From contig NZ_CADFDB010000020.1 in assembly GCF_902832845.1 (NCBI RefSeq), forward strand, positions 16,736 through 80,735: a stretch of DNA of 64,000 nucleotides, given 5' to 3'. A model generated the notes under the pieces. That model did not search any database. It had not been told where the DNA came from and worked only from the letters and a program-made list of their open reading frames with translations. Positions 51,015-59,490 of the stretch are shown here, piece after piece. The DNA comes from Burkholderia metallica. Lineage in GTDB: Bacteria > Pseudomonadota > Gammaproteobacteria > Burkholderiales > Burkholderiaceae. A program made the translations under genes and the position numbers. The number at the start of each line of letters is the position of its first letter. The first letter of the stretch is position 1.

Positions 51015-52832
51015 ATGTGCGGCATTGTCGGCGCAGTTGCGCAGCGTAATATCGTTCCGGTGCTGATCGAAGGATTGCGGCGCCTCGAATACCGTGGCTA
51101 CGACTCGTGCGGCGTCGCCGTGCTCGAGCCGGGCGCACCGAAGCGCGCGCGCAGCGTCGCGCGCGTCGCCGATCTCGACGCGCAGGTACGCGAGTCGCAC
51201 CTCGAAGGCACCACCGGCGTTGCGCACACGCGCTGGGCGACGCACGGCGCGCCCGTCACGCACAACGCGCACCCGATCTTCTCGTCGAACGCGCTTGCGC
51301 TCGTGCACAACGGCATCATCGAGAACTTCGAATCGCTGCGCGAAGCGCTGCGCGCGAAGGGCTACGAATTCGTATCGCAGACCGACACGGAGGTGATCGC
51401 GCACCTCGTGCACAGCCTGTATCGCGGCAATCTGTTCGACGCGGTGCGCGAAGCGGTCGGCCAGCTGCACGGCGCGTATGCGATCGCCGTGATCCACAAG
51501 GACCAGCCGCACACCGTCGTCGGTGCGCGCCAGGGTTCGCCGCTCGTGGTCGGCCACGGCGACGGCGAGAACTTCCTCGCGTCCGACGCCCTCGCGCTCG
51601 CCGGCAGCACCGACCGCTTCACGTTCCTCGAGGAAGGCGACGTGTGCGAGCTGTCGCTCGACGGCGTGAAGATCGTCGACCGCCACGGCGCGCTCGCGCA
51701 GCGCGAAATCCGCGTGGTCAGCGCGTACGGCGGCGCAGTCGAGCTTGGGCCCTATCGCCACTTCATGCAGAAGGAAATCTTCGAGCAGCCGCGCGCGATC
51801 AGCGACACCGTGCCGCAAACCGAAGCGTTCGACGCGACGCTGTTCGGCGACGCCGCACCCGCCGCGTTCGCGGCCATCGACAGCCTGCTGATCCTCGCGT
51901 GCGGCACGAGCTACTACTCGGGCCTCACCGCGAAGTACTGGCTCGAATCGATCGCGAAGATCCCGACGCAGGTCGAAATCGCGAGCGAATACCGCTACCG
52001 CGAATCGGTGCCGAACCCGCGCCAGCTCGTGCTGGTAATCTCGCAGTCTGGCGAGACGGCCGATACGCTCGCGGCGCTCAAGCACGCGCAGTCGCTCGGC
52101 CACACGCATACGCTGGCCGTGTGCAACGTCGCGACGAGCGCGATGGTGCGCCTCACCGAAATGCAGTTCCTGACGCACGCGGGCACCGAAATCGGCGTCG
52201 CGTCGACGAAGGCGTTCACGACACAGCTCGTCGCGCTGTTCGTGCTCGCCGCAACGCTCGGCAAGCTGCGCGGGCACGTCGACGCCGCGCAGGAAGCGCA
52301 ATTCCTGAAGGAGCTGCGCCACCTGCCGGCCGCGCTGAACAGCGTGCTCGCGCTGGAGCCGCAGATCATCGCGTGGTCGGAAGAATTCGCGCGCAAGGAA
52401 AACGCGCTGTTCCTCGGCCGCGGGCTGCACTACCCGATCGCGCTCGAAGGCGCGCTGAAGCTGAAGGAAATCTCGTACATCCATGCGGAAGCCTATCCGG
52501 CCGGCGAGCTGAAGCACGGGCCGCTCGCGCTCGTCACGGAAGCGATGCCGGTCGTCACGGTCGCGCCGAACGACACGCTGCTCGAGAAGCTGAAGTCGAA
52601 CATGCAGGAAGTGCGCGCGCGCGGCGGCGAGCTGTACGTGTTCGCGGATGCCGACACGCAGATCGTCAACGACGACGGCCTGCACGTGATCCGGATGCCG
52701 GAGCATTACGGGCAACTGTCGCCGATCCTGCACGTGGTGCCGCTGCAACTGCTCGCGTACCACACCGCGTGCGCACGCGGCACCGACGTCGACAAGCCGC
52801 GCAACCTCGCGAAATCGGTGACGGTGGAGTAA
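51015..52832 (+). CDS. glmS: Glutamine-fructose-6-phosphate aminotransferase (isomerizing)
   Basis: Makes glucosamine-6-phosphate from fructose-6-phosphate and glutamine, the first step of amino-sugar synthesis. 605 residues: N-terminal glutaminase domain (1-240) with the nucleophile Cys2 in MCGIVGAV and HTRWATHG; two SIS sugar-phosphate domains (about 285-420 and 455-590) with [24 protein letters not shown] and the C-terminal [28 protein letters not shown] precedes the ATG. No glmS ribozyme is present, as expected outside Firmicutes. Confidence 0.98.
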   Translation: MCGIVGAVAQRNIVPVLIEGLRRLEYRGYDSCGVAVLEPGAPKRARSVARVADLDAQVRESHLEGTTGVAHTRWATHGAPVTHNAHPIFSSNALALVHNGIIENFESLREALRAKGYEFVSQTDTEVIAHLVHSLYRGNLFDAVREAVGQLHGAYAIAVIHKDQPHTVVGARQGSPLVVGHGDGENFLASDALALAGSTDRFTFLEEGDVCELSLDGVKIVDRHGALAQREIRVVSAYGGAVELGPYRHFMQKEIFEQPRAISDTVPQTEAFDATLFGDAAPAAFAAIDSLLILACGTSYYSGLTAKYWLESIAKIPTQVEIASEYRYRESVPNPRQLVLVISQSGETADTLAALKHAQSLGHTHTLAVCNVATSAMVRLTEMQFLTHAGTEIGVASTKAFTTQLVALFVLAATLGKLRGHVDAAQEAQFLKELRHLPAALNSVLALEPQIIAWSEEFARKENALFLGRGLHYPIALEGALKLKEISYIHAEAYPAGELKHGPLALVTEAMPVVTVAPNDTLLEKLKSNMQEVRARGGELYVFADADTQIVNDDGLHVIRMPEHYGQLSPILHVVPLQLLAYHTACARGTDVDKPRNLAKSVTVE

Positions 52833-52975
52833 CGCCGGTCGCCGGGATGGCCCTGGCGGACTCGACCGAGCGGCATCGCGGCCCGGATGCTCCAGATCGT
52901 CGAGAAGCACGGGCTCGAGGTGTTCTCCTGCACGGCCGGCCGAACGCGGGCCGCAACGAATATGACGGAGAGACA

Positions 52976-53440
52976 ATGGCAAGACTGATTGGATGCGGTT
53001 TGCTGGCGCTGACGTTCGCGTCGACGGGCTGGGCCGCCGAGCATTACGTCGAGGTCTGGAACCCGCCCGAGGCGCGGCAGCCGGCAGCCCGCACGCCGGA
53101 CGCCCGGACTGCGCCTGCCGCTCGCACGGGCGCCGACGCGCGCGCCGCGAAGGGCGTGGAGAAACATGCGAATGCCACCGCGAAAGCCGCGGTGAAGCCG
53201 CACAAGCGCCGCGTCGCGCAGGCCGTGAAAGCCAGTTCGAATCGTCCGCCCGCGGCCGGGAAGCCGGCCGCCCCGCGCCCCGTCGCGCAGCCCGCACCGG
53301 GGCGCCTGACGGTGATGCAGCCGGCCGCGCCCGCTGCGCCGCACGCGCTCGACTACGCCGCCATCCCGCGGCAATACACGCCGGACGGCAACGTGCTGCA
53401 GGTCGGCACGCACGGCCGCTCCGCGGAGGTGACTCGATAA
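52976..53440 (+). CDS. Putative exported Ala/Pro-rich protein
   Basis: 154-residue protein with a signal peptide MARLIGCGLLALTFASTGWA (cleavage near AAEH). The mature part starts EHYVEVWNPPEARQ and then is a long Ala/Pro/Lys/Arg-rich low-complexity stretch, ending in a more ordered QYTPDGNVLQVGTHGRSAEV. GACGGAGAGACA before the ATG is a good ribosome site. Its stop TAA overlaps the next ATG (TAATG), so both are coupled. Between glmS and this gene (52833-52975) a short open stretch reads MLQIVEKHGLEVFSC but has no start signals. Function unknown. Confidence 0.7.
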   Translation: MARLIGCGLLALTFASTGWAAEHYVEVWNPPEARQPAARTPDARTAPAARTGADARAAKGVEKHANATAKAAVKPHKRRVAQAVKASSNRPPAAGKPAAPRPVAQPAPGRLTVMQPAAPAAPHALDYAAIPRQYTPDGNVLQVGTHGRSAEVTR

Positions 53441-53658
53441 TGGAAGCGCAAACCTACCACGGCTACCAGATCTGGGGCCACGCGATCCTGCAGCAGGACG
53501 AGATCCTGCAGCCGGAGCGCTTTGCGGCGAGCGGCACGATCACGCAGAACAACAAACTGGTGGAAGCGTCCGGCGTGCTCGGCGTGTTCGACACCGAGGA
53601 CGACGCGCGCGAAGCCGGGCTCGAGTGGGCCCGCGCGTGGATCGACAGCCACCGCTGA
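53440..53658 (+). CDS. Small protein, CDPK-adjacent-type unknown (72 residues)
   Basis: 72-residue product MEAQTYHGYQIWGHAILQQD ... ending in VFDTEDDAREAGLEWARAWI. The first part looks like a beta sheet and the end an amphipathic helix. The start overlaps the previous stop (TAATG) with GCGGAGGTGAC just upstream, so translation is well supported. No known domain recognised; a bidirectional terminator follows 63 bp later, ending the transcript. The word type in the call marks only that I cannot name a family. Confidence 0.7.
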   Translation: MEAQTYHGYQIWGHAILQQDEILQPERFAASGTITQNNKLVEASGVLGVFDTEDDAREAGLEWARAWIDSHR

Positions 53659-53720
53659 CCGCGTGGCCGCGTGCATCCGGCGTGCCGCCGCGCACGGGCG
53701 CTGGCTGCTGCGAACCGCAA

Positions 53721-53757
53721 ACGAAAGAAGGGGCGTCCATGACGCCCCTTCTTTCGT
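53721..53757. terminator. Strong bidirectional terminator
   Basis: A perfect 17-bp stem: ACGAAAGAAGGGGCGTC (53721-53737), loop CAT, and its inverted copy (53741-53757), then TTTTC on the plus strand. It lies between the small genes on the left and the converging FTR1 permease gene. Confidence 0.93.
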
Positions 53758-53793
53758 TTTCAACCCGGCAACCCGGAACACTCGCCGGAACAC

Positions 53794-54630
53794 TCACACG
53801 ACAGGCCGCGGCGGCCTCACCGCCACGTGCGGACGACCGACGAGCCGCGTCAGCACGACGATCGCCACCAGCGTCGAGACGTACGCGGCGATCTGGATGC
53901 CCGCCGGCCGCGCCGTATAGCCGATCAGCGTATGCAGCGCCTTGCCGACGATGCTCGTCTCCTTCAGCAGCCACGACGTATCCCAGATCGTGTCGCCCCA
54001 TGACGGTACGAGGCCAGCCGCCAGCAGGAAGCCGACGCACTGGCTCGCCATGCCGGCCGCCAGCAGCACGATCAGCCCGTTGGTGACGGAGAACAGGCGC
54101 TTCAGCGGAATCTGCAGCAGCCCCGCATACATCGCATAACCGAGCCCGGCGCCGCCGAGCACGCCGAGCAGCCCGCCGGCGATCATCTGCGGCGTCTGCC
54201 CGGGATCGCCCGCGGCGATGCCGTACAGGAACAGCACGGCCTCGGAGCCTTCGCGCAGCACCGCGACGCCGACCACGATCGCGAGCCCCGTCAGCGGCCG
54301 GCTGCCGGCCGCGACGGCCCGGCCGACTTCGCCCATGTGCTGCGCCATCTCGCGGCCGTGCCGGCTCATCCAGATGCAGTGCCAGGCCAGCATCAGCGTC
54401 GCGATGAACATCACGCCCGCGTTGAAGACTTCCTGCCCCATGCCGGACGCCCACTGCGAGATCACGTCGGCGAACGCCGCGATCAGGCCCGCGCCGATCA
54501 CGCCGCCGACGAGCCCGCCGCCGACCCACCAGCCGCGCCGCGGCACGCCCTTCGTGGCGGCCATCACGATCGAGACGACCAGCGCGGCCTCGAGCACTTC
54601 ACGGAACACAATCAGCGCGGTAGACAGCAT
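53794..54630 (-). CDS. ftrC: FTR1-family high-affinity iron permease
   Basis: Inner-membrane iron permease of the EfeU/FTR1 family, 278 residues, seven hydrophobic segments. The two iron-passing REXXE motifs are present: FREVLEAAL (Arg10-Glu14) and LREGSEAVLF (Arg126-Glu130). Upstream by 12 bp on the same strand is a cupredoxin gene, matching the FtrB-FtrC pair of FtrABCD systems in Bordetella and Burkholderia. FtrA (P19-like) and the ferredoxin FtrD are not here, so the symbol is by analogy. A strong terminator lies after the gene. Confidence 0.88.
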   Translation of the reverse strand: MLSTALIVFREVLEAALVVSIVMAATKGVPRRGWWVGGGLVGGVIGAGLIAAFADVISQWASGMGQEVFNAGVMFIATLMLAWHCIWMSRHGREMAQHMGEVGRAVAAGSRPLTGLAIVVGVAVLREGSEAVLFLYGIAAGDPGQTPQMIAGGLLGVLGGAGLGYAMYAGLLQIPLKRLFSVTNGLIVLLAAGMASQCVGFLLAAGLVPSWGDTIWDTSWLLKETSIVGKALHTLIGYTARPAGIQIAAYVSTLVAIVVLTRLVGRPHVAVRPPRPVV

Positions 54631-54642
54631 GGCGGGATTCGC

Positions 54643-54975
54643 TTACTTGACGGTCAGGTGGGTCTTCGACTGCGCTTCGTGATACTCGTCGTGAAACTCG
54701 TAGGTGCCGGCCTTCAGCGGCCCGACCAGGATCTCGGCCGACTTGCCGGCAGGAATCACCTTCTCGGCCTTGAAGTCGTCGCTCTCGAATTCCGCGGGCG
54801 TCGCATCGAGGTTCTTCACGACGAACTTCACTTTCTTGCCGGCCGGAATCGTCACGCCATCGGGCGAAAACTTGTGGTCCTTCAGCGTCAGGTTGACGAC
54901 GTCGTCGGCAGCGAATGCGGTGGCGGCCGACGCGCCCAGCAGGGCCACGGTGAAACCCAGTGCGAAACGGTTCAT
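54643..54975 (-). CDS. ftrB: Periplasmic cupredoxin-like protein (FtrB/EfeO type)
   Basis: 110-residue exported protein: signal peptide about 1-22 (LGFTVALLGASAATAFA-AD), then one cupredoxin fold with VNLTLKDHKFSPDGVTIPAG (about 26-45), NLDATPAEFESDD and GTYEFHDEYHEAQSKTHLTV. It likely oxidises or hands over ferrous iron to the FTR1 permease encoded 12 bp downstream. The classic copper ligands (Cys, Met) are not evident, as in other EfeO cupredoxin domains where acidic residues bind metal. A degenerate Fur-like sequence may lie near 55004-55028. Confidence 0.85.
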   Translation of the reverse strand: MNRFALGFTVALLGASAATAFAADDVVNLTLKDHKFSPDGVTIPAGKKVKFVVKNLDATPAEFESDDFKAEKVIPAGKSAEILVGPLKAGTYEFHDEYHEAQSKTHLTVK

Positions 54976-55256
54976 GTGCGTAACGAAATGAAATATCGAA
55001 GGGCACTGATAGTAAGATCGATTCGCATTTCCCTATCGCGTACCCTTACTTCCTTTATGGAGATAGCGCTGCACAAGTATGCGTCGAGCCTTGCCGGACA
55101 AGGCGCTCGTCTCCGGAAGCCGGCGGCGCGTCGGCGTCAATCGGGAAAGATTCCGACTGACGCGTGCGACGGCCTTCCGATTCGTCTGACGTCACGTCGG
55201 CAGGCGATCTCGCCGCGCCGAGGCGGCAATGCATGTGTCACGCTGCATGAATGCGC
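54976..55256. other. Divergent intergenic region, iron and copper genes
   Basis: 280 bp between the cupredoxin start and the CueR-like promoter. The segment at about 55004-55030, read on the minus strand as AATGCGAATCGATC then TTACTATC, loosely resembles a Fur box and sits 30-50 bp before the cupredoxin gene. It is too degenerate for a firm call. Nothing else is seen. Confidence 0.35.
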
Positions 55257-55287
55257 TTGACCTTCCCACCGTGGCAAGCTTCAAGCT
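55257..55287 (+). promoter_or_regulatory. CueR/MerR-type copper promoter
   Basis: TTGACC (55257-55262), a 19-nt spacer and CAAGCT (55282-55287). The spacer starts TTCCCACCGTGGCAAGCTT; the dyad ACCTTCC / GGCAAGC in it fits the CueR operator pattern (TTGACCTTCC...GGNAAGG). A 19-nt spacing is the mark of MerR-family promoters. It lies 36 bp before the copper chaperone start, so the chaperone is probably copper-induced. Confidence 0.78.
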
Positions 55288-55323
55288 GGCGGTATTCGTC
55301 AATCGTCCACTCAGGAGAACACG

Positions 55324-55524
55324 ATGGAATTCGAAGTCCAGGACATGACCTGCGGCGGCTGCGCCAACGCCATCACGCGCGCGGTGACGGCCGCCGATCC
55401 CGCCGCGAAGCTCGACATCGACGTCGCCGCGAAGATCGTCAAGGTCGAATCGGCGCAAGGCGCCGAACGCGTGCAGTCGATCATCGAAGCCGCCGGCTTC
55501 CACCCGGCGCTGCGCGCCGCATAA
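55324..55524 (+). CDS. Heavy-metal-associated (HMA) copper chaperone, CopZ-like
   Basis: 66-residue single-domain metallochaperone with the HMA motif MTCGGCANAI (Cys10 and Cys13) and a beta-alpha-beta pattern ending in VQSIIEAAGFHP. It should bind Cu(I) in the cytosol and pass it to an exporter. CAGGAGAACACG precedes the ATG and a CueR-like promoter lies 36 bp upstream. No copA or cueR gene is in the window, so its partners are elsewhere. Confidence 0.93.
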   Translation: MEFEVQDMTCGGCANAITRAVTAADPAAKLDIDVAAKIVKVESAQGAERVQSIIEAAGFHPALRAA

Positions 55525-55542
55525 CGCGCGCACACGGCGAAC

Positions 55543-55580
55543 CGCGGGCACGCCGCCGTACTTGCGGCGCCGTGCCCGCG
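55543..55580. terminator. Long GC hairpin between HMA chaperone and puuC
   Basis: CGCGGGCACG (55543-55552) pairs exactly with CGTGCCCGCG (55571-55580) and inner bases can extend the stem. It has no T-run but lies between two converging genes, so it may act as a transcription barrier in both directions. Confidence 0.55.
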
Positions 55581-55592
55581 CCCGATTGCGCG

Positions 55593-57083
55593 TCAGCGCA
55601 GCCGGATCAGCGTCGACTTCAGCTCGGTGTACTTCTCGAGCGCGTGCAGCGACTTGTCGCGGCCGTTGCCCGACTGCTTGTAGCCGCCGAACGGGAAGTT
55701 CATGTCGCCGCCTTCGTCGTAGCAGTTCACCCACACGGTGCCCGCCCGCAGCCGGCGCGACACGTCGTGCGCGGTCGTCAGGTCCGATGTCCACACGGCT
55801 GCCGCGAGCCCGTACTCGGTATCGTTCGCGATCCGCACGGCCTCGTCGACGTCGTCGAACACGATCACCGACAGCACGGGCCCGAAGATCTCCTCGCGCG
55901 CGATCTTCGCATCCGGCTTCACCTCGAACACCGTCGGCTCCACGTAGAAGCCGCCCGTTTCCTGCTTCACGCGCGCGCCGCCCGTGACGAGCGTGCCTTC
56001 GCTGCGCCCGGCCTCGATGTAGCCGAGCACGCGCTCGAGCTGGATGCCGTCGACGATCGCGCCCATCGACACCGACGGATCGAGCGGATTGCCGGGCACG
56101 TAGGCGCGCGCGGCCGCGACGAGCTTCTCGATGAACGCGTCCTTGATGTCGCGATGCACGAGCAGCCGGGAGCCTGCCGTGCACATCTCGCCCATGTTGT
56201 AGAAGATCGCGCCGGCCGCGGTCCGGGCCGCGCGGTCGAGATCGGGACAATCGGGCAGCACGATGTTCGGCGACTTGCCGCCGAGTTCGAGCCACGCGCG
56301 CTTCAGGTTCGACTGCGCGGCGTACTGCATGATCAGCTTGCCCACCGCCGTCGAGCCGGTAAACGCGATGCAGTCCACGTCGCGATGCAGCGCGAGCAGC
56401 TTGCCCGGTTCGCCCGCGCCCGGCACGACGTTGAACACGCCGGCCGGGATGCCGGCTTCGAACGCGAGCTGCGCGACACGAATCGCGGTGAGCGGCGACT
56501 TCTCCGACGGCTTCAGCACGACGCTGTTGCCGGCCGCGAGCGCCGGGCCGAATTTCCACGCGGCCATCAGGATCGGGAAGTTCCACGGCACGACGGCGGC
56601 GACCACGCCTACCGGCTCGCGCGTGACGAGCCCGACCAGATGATGATCGGCCGGCGCAACCTCGCCGCCCACCTTGTCGATCGCTTCCGCGAACCATTCG
56701 ACGCAGTACGCGGCGCCCGGCACGTCGACCGTCGTCGTGTCGCCGATCGGCTTGCCCGCATCGAGCGTTTCGAGCAGCGACAGCTCGTCGAGATGCTCGC
56801 GCATCAGCGCGGCCCAGCGCAGCAGCACCGCCTTGCGCGCACGCGGGTCGAGCCCGGCCCACACGCCCGCGTCGAACGCGCGGCGCGCGGCGGCAACAGC
56901 CGCGTTCACGTCGGCTTCGCCGCAATCGGCGACCTTCGCGAGCACGCGGCCGTCGATCGGGCTCACGCAGTCGAACGTCTTGCCGCCGTGCGCGTCGCGC
57001 GACGCGCCGTCGATGAATGCGCGCCCTTCGATTGCGAGCGACGCCGCCTTGTCCTGCCAGTCAGCCAAAGTCAACTTGTTCAT
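55593..57083 (-). CDS. puuC: Gamma-glutamyl-gamma-aminobutyraldehyde dehydrogenase
   Basis: NAD(P)-dependent aldehyde dehydrogenase, 496 residues, of the PuuC branch acting on the aldehyde from gamma-glutamylputrescine or on related aminoaldehydes. Motifs: VVPWNFPILMAAWKFGPALA (about 165-184), KPSEKSP, FTGSTAVGK (about 244-252), the general base in LELGGKSPNIV (about 266-276) and the nucleophile Cys in NMGEMCTAGSRLLV. PFGGYKQSGNGRD is near the end. It lies between a convergent copper chaperone and puuR on the same strand, 97 bp apart. Specificity is inferred from context. Confidence 0.9.
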   Translation of the reverse strand: MNKLTLADWQDKAASLAIEGRAFIDGASRDAHGGKTFDCVSPIDGRVLAKVADCGEADVNAAVAAARRAFDAGVWAGLDPRARKAVLLRWAALMREHLDELSLLETLDAGKPIGDTTTVDVPGAAYCVEWFAEAIDKVGGEVAPADHHLVGLVTREPVGVVAAVVPWNFPILMAAWKFGPALAAGNSVVLKPSEKSPLTAIRVAQLAFEAGIPAGVFNVVPGAGEPGKLLALHRDVDCIAFTGSTAVGKLIMQYAAQSNLKRAWLELGGKSPNIVLPDCPDLDRAARTAAGAIFYNMGEMCTAGSRLLVHRDIKDAFIEKLVAAARAYVPGNPLDPSVSMGAIVDGIQLERVLGYIEAGRSEGTLVTGGARVKQETGGFYVEPTVFEVKPDAKIAREEIFGPVLSVIVFDDVDEAVRIANDTEYGLAAAVWTSDLTTAHDVSRRLRAGTVWVNCYDEGGDMNFPFGGYKQSGNGRDKSLHALEKYTELKSTLIRLR

Positions 57084-57180
57084 CAGGATGCCTCAGTTTT
57101 TGGGCATTCGCGATGCGACGCGCCGCTGCGCGTGACGCGCAGCCGGCCGGCAGCGAATGCAGTGACGCGCGGGGCGAAGC

Positions 57181-57750
57181 TCAGAAGGTCGCCGGCGAAT
57201 TGGCCGACACGACCTCGCAGATCAGGTCCGCGCTGGGATTGCGAAAACGGTGCGGCAAACGGCTTTCGAAGTAGTAGCCGTCTCCGGGGTCGAGCAGCCA
57301 CGTCGCGCCGTCGACGGTCAGCTCGAGCCGGCCCGACACGACGACACCGCCCTCGTGCCCCGCGTGCACGAGCATCTCGGGCCCCGTGTCGGCCTCCGGC
57401 TGGTAGATCTCGCGCAGGATGCACATGTTGCGGTCCTTCATGCTCGCGCCGACCAGATGAAACGCGAGCGTGTCGTTGCCGAGGTTCGGCATCTCGTCGC
57501 GACGCGATACGACCGAACGCGATTCGACGAGCTCGAATGTGAAGAACTCCGCGAGACTCATCGGGATGCATTCGAGCAGCTTCTTCAGCGAGCCGACCGA
57601 CGGGCTCACGCGGCCCTGCTCGATCAGCGAGATCGTGCCGTTGGTCACGCCGGCCCGTTTCGCGAGTTCGCGCTGCGACAGGCCATGCTTGTTGCGCACG
57701 AAACGCAGGCGCTCGGCGACTTCGGTGGACATCGATTCGGTTTCGGACAC
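57181..57750 (-). CDS. puuR: PuuR-type HTH-cupin repressor
   Basis: 189-residue regulator with an N-terminal XRE helix-turn-helix (about 10-65: LRFVRNKHGLSQRELAKRAG, VTNGTISLIEQGRVSPSVGS) and a C-terminal cupin (about 100-180: GPEMLVHAGHEGGVVVSGRL, PGDGYYFESRLPHRFRNP). This layout is that of PuuR, which represses putrescine utilisation and is released by putrescine. It is divergent from puuD-puuA and upstream of puuC. ATG 57750 or 57732 (MSTEVAERL) are possible. Confidence 0.9.
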   Translation of the reverse strand: MSETESMSTEVAERLRFVRNKHGLSQRELAKRAGVTNGTISLIEQGRVSPSVGSLKKLLECIPMSLAEFFTFELVESRSVVSRRDEMPNLGNDTLAFHLVGASMKDRNMCILREIYQPEADTGPEMLVHAGHEGGVVVSGRLELTVDGATWLLDPGDGYYFESRLPHRFRNPSADLICEVVSANSPATF

Positions 57751-57851
57751 GATAAGTGCGATGACAAAGTGAAACGACGCGGTGGACGACCGTTGAATAT
57801 TCTAATCACTTTATGCCGCGCATCAGCGGGGAAAACCCTGAAAGGCGTTCG

Positions 57852-57863
57852 AAATAATGAACA
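57852..57863. promoter_or_regulatory. Candidate PuuR binding site
   Basis: AAATAATGAACA matches most of the E. coli PuuR consensus (AAAATATAATGAACA, from memory). It lies 102 bp from the puuR start and about 80 bp upstream of the promoter facing puuD, a place where PuuR could control both directions. Confidence 0.45.
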
Positions 57864-57941
57864 CCTCGCGGATTATTCCTTTTGCGAATCTTTTGTTCGC
57901 ACTGCTCGGGAAAGCCCTGATGCAGCACTGTTAAAAAACAT

Positions 57942-57969
57942 TTGACGCCGTTTTTGGCTCGTATATGCT
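57942..57969 (+). promoter_or_regulatory. Sigma-70-like promoter facing puuD
   Basis: TTGACG (57942-57947), 16-bp spacer, TATGCT (57964-57969). This is the best -35/-10 pair in the region. It is about 700 bp before puuD, so either the transcript has a very long leader or another promoter is nearer the gene. Confidence 0.6.
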
Positions 57970-58672
57970 GGCTCTCAGGTAAGCGTCATCCAGCATTCAT
58001 CGGCAGCAAAACGCGTTATTGCAACGCAAAAATTGATGCCCATCAATGTAAATAACGCGTAACCGGCGCCTTGATTATTTTAAACGCCCCGCGCGTCGAA
58101 ACGGTCAGGTGTTCAATACTTTCAACAACCAGTCGAGTGTAATCGTGAGAGTCCGTGGCCCTCTGGTGAGGTGGGATCGAGGCGATGTGCGAAGTTTGCG
58201 CAGCACGGCGCCCGCTTCCGACGGCAGTTGCGGCTGGCATAGTCCTCGCCTGCTTCACCTGTCGATCTACACCATCCTGTCCCGTCGTTCCGTTCGACGT
58301 CACAACGCCGTTTCCGCACGCGCATTCGTCGCCGTCGATACCGACGAAGTCGCGTCGCTGCTGCCGTAGCGCCTCTCCTTTCTTTACGTCGTTCGTTTCG
58401 TCTGCCGATTCGCCAACCGCATCGTCCATGCGGTGACGGCACGCGTGCGCGCATCCGTTGCCGCGTCGCGGTTCGTCGCAATTCGTCGCAATTCGCAATG
58501 AAACGAACGACGGCCTGATCGTCGCGCGCAGCGCGGATCGCCGCGCCATCCCGTTGCGCCCATTCACCAGCGGCCCTGCGTCTAGCGCAAGGCTGCGGGG
58601 CAGTTGCACGCCAGCGTTTCGCCCCAGCCGGCAAGCCGTACGCAACGACCCTACGGATAACTGATTGACGTC

Positions 58673-59461
58673 ATGGATAGAAGGAAACCTCTCGTCGGCA
58701 TCACTGCCGACCACACGCAAATCGGTGCGCACGCGTCGCACACGGTCGGCGACAAATACGTCGCCGCGATCGTCGACGGCGCGAACGCGTTCGCGATGGT
58801 GCTGCCCGCGCTCGGCGAGCGCCAGTCGGTCGACGACGTAATCGACACGGTCGACGGCCTGCTGTTTACCGGCAGCTACTCGAACGTCGAGCCGCATCGG
58901 TACGGCGGCGAACCGAGCGCGCCCGGCACGAAGCACGACCCGGCCCGCGACGCGACCACGCTGCCGCTGCTGCGCGCGGCGATCGCCGCGGGCGTACCCG
59001 TGCTGGCCGTCTGCCGCGGCTTCCAGGAGCTGAATGTCGTCTGCGGCGGCACGCTGCACCAGCGCGTGCATGAAGTGCCGGGCCTCGCCGATCACCGCGA
59101 GGACGACGACGCGCCGATGGACACGCAGTACGGCCCCGCGCACGTCGTGCACCTGACGCCCGGCGGCAAGCTGCACGCGCTCGCCGGCGGCCGCGACGAA
59201 GTGCACGTGAACTCGCTGCACAAGCAGGGCATCGCGCAGCTCGGCTCCGGCCTCGCCGTCGAGGCCGTCGCGCCGGACGGCCTGATCGAAGCCGTGAGCG
59301 TCGTCGACGCACCGGCTTTCGCCCTCGCCGTGCAGTGGCATCCGGAATGGCGCCATGCGCAGGACCCGCTGTCGAGCGCGATCTTCCGCGCCTTCGGCGA
59401 TGCGTGCCGCGCCCGCCGCACTGCCCGCACGCGCGCGATGGCCGCCGCCGCGCTCGCCTGA
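58673..59461 (+). CDS. puuD: Gamma-glutamyl-gamma-aminobutyrate hydrolase
   Basis: Class I glutamine-amidotransferase-like hydrolase, 262 residues, releasing GABA and glutamate from gamma-glutamyl-GABA. It starts KPLVGITADHTQIGAH and has the nucleophile Cys114 in LAVCRGFQELNV, plus VNSLHKQGI and the His-Glu pair in AVQWHPEW (about 222-224). The C-terminal ~20 residues are Ala/Arg-rich. It heads the cluster puuD-puuA-aminotransferase-potF-potG. Confidence 0.93.
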   Translation: MDRRKPLVGITADHTQIGAHASHTVGDKYVAAIVDGANAFAMVLPALGERQSVDDVIDTVDGLLFTGSYSNVEPHRYGGEPSAPGTKHDPARDATTLPLLRAAIAAGVPVLAVCRGFQELNVVCGGTLHQRVHEVPGLADHREDDDAPMDTQYGPAHVVHLTPGGKLHALAGGRDEVHVNSLHKQGIAQLGSGLAVEAVAPDGLIEAVSVVDAPAFALAVQWHPEWRHAQDPLSSAIFRAFGDACRARRTARTRAMAAAALA

Positions 59462-59490
59462 GCGCGCCGACCCAACTCACGAGAACAGAC

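Larger units (their letters stand above)
57751..58672. other. Long regulatory region between puuR and puuD
   Basis: 922 bp. Near puuR, AAAGTGA (57766-57772) and TCACTTT (57806-57812) are inverted 7-mers. AAATAATGAACA (57852-57863) resembles the E. coli PuuR site AAAATATAATGAACA. A promoter at 57942-57969 reads toward puuD, leaving a leader of about 700 nt. TTCGTCGCAA is repeated in tandem at about 58471-58490. Open frames such as 58109-58369 (plus) lack ribosome sites and normal composition, so I do not call genes. The length is unusual for this gene-dense window. Confidence 0.5.

Noticed and set aside
52700-52832. Antisense peptide with [11 protein letters not shown] at the end of glmS
   Set aside because: It is the reverse complement of the conserved GlmS C-terminus, a common false ORF.
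58122-58634. Minus-strand ORF of 170 codons between puuR and puuD
   Set aside because: Arg/Cys-rich composition, no ribosome site and no recognisable domain; treated as chance.
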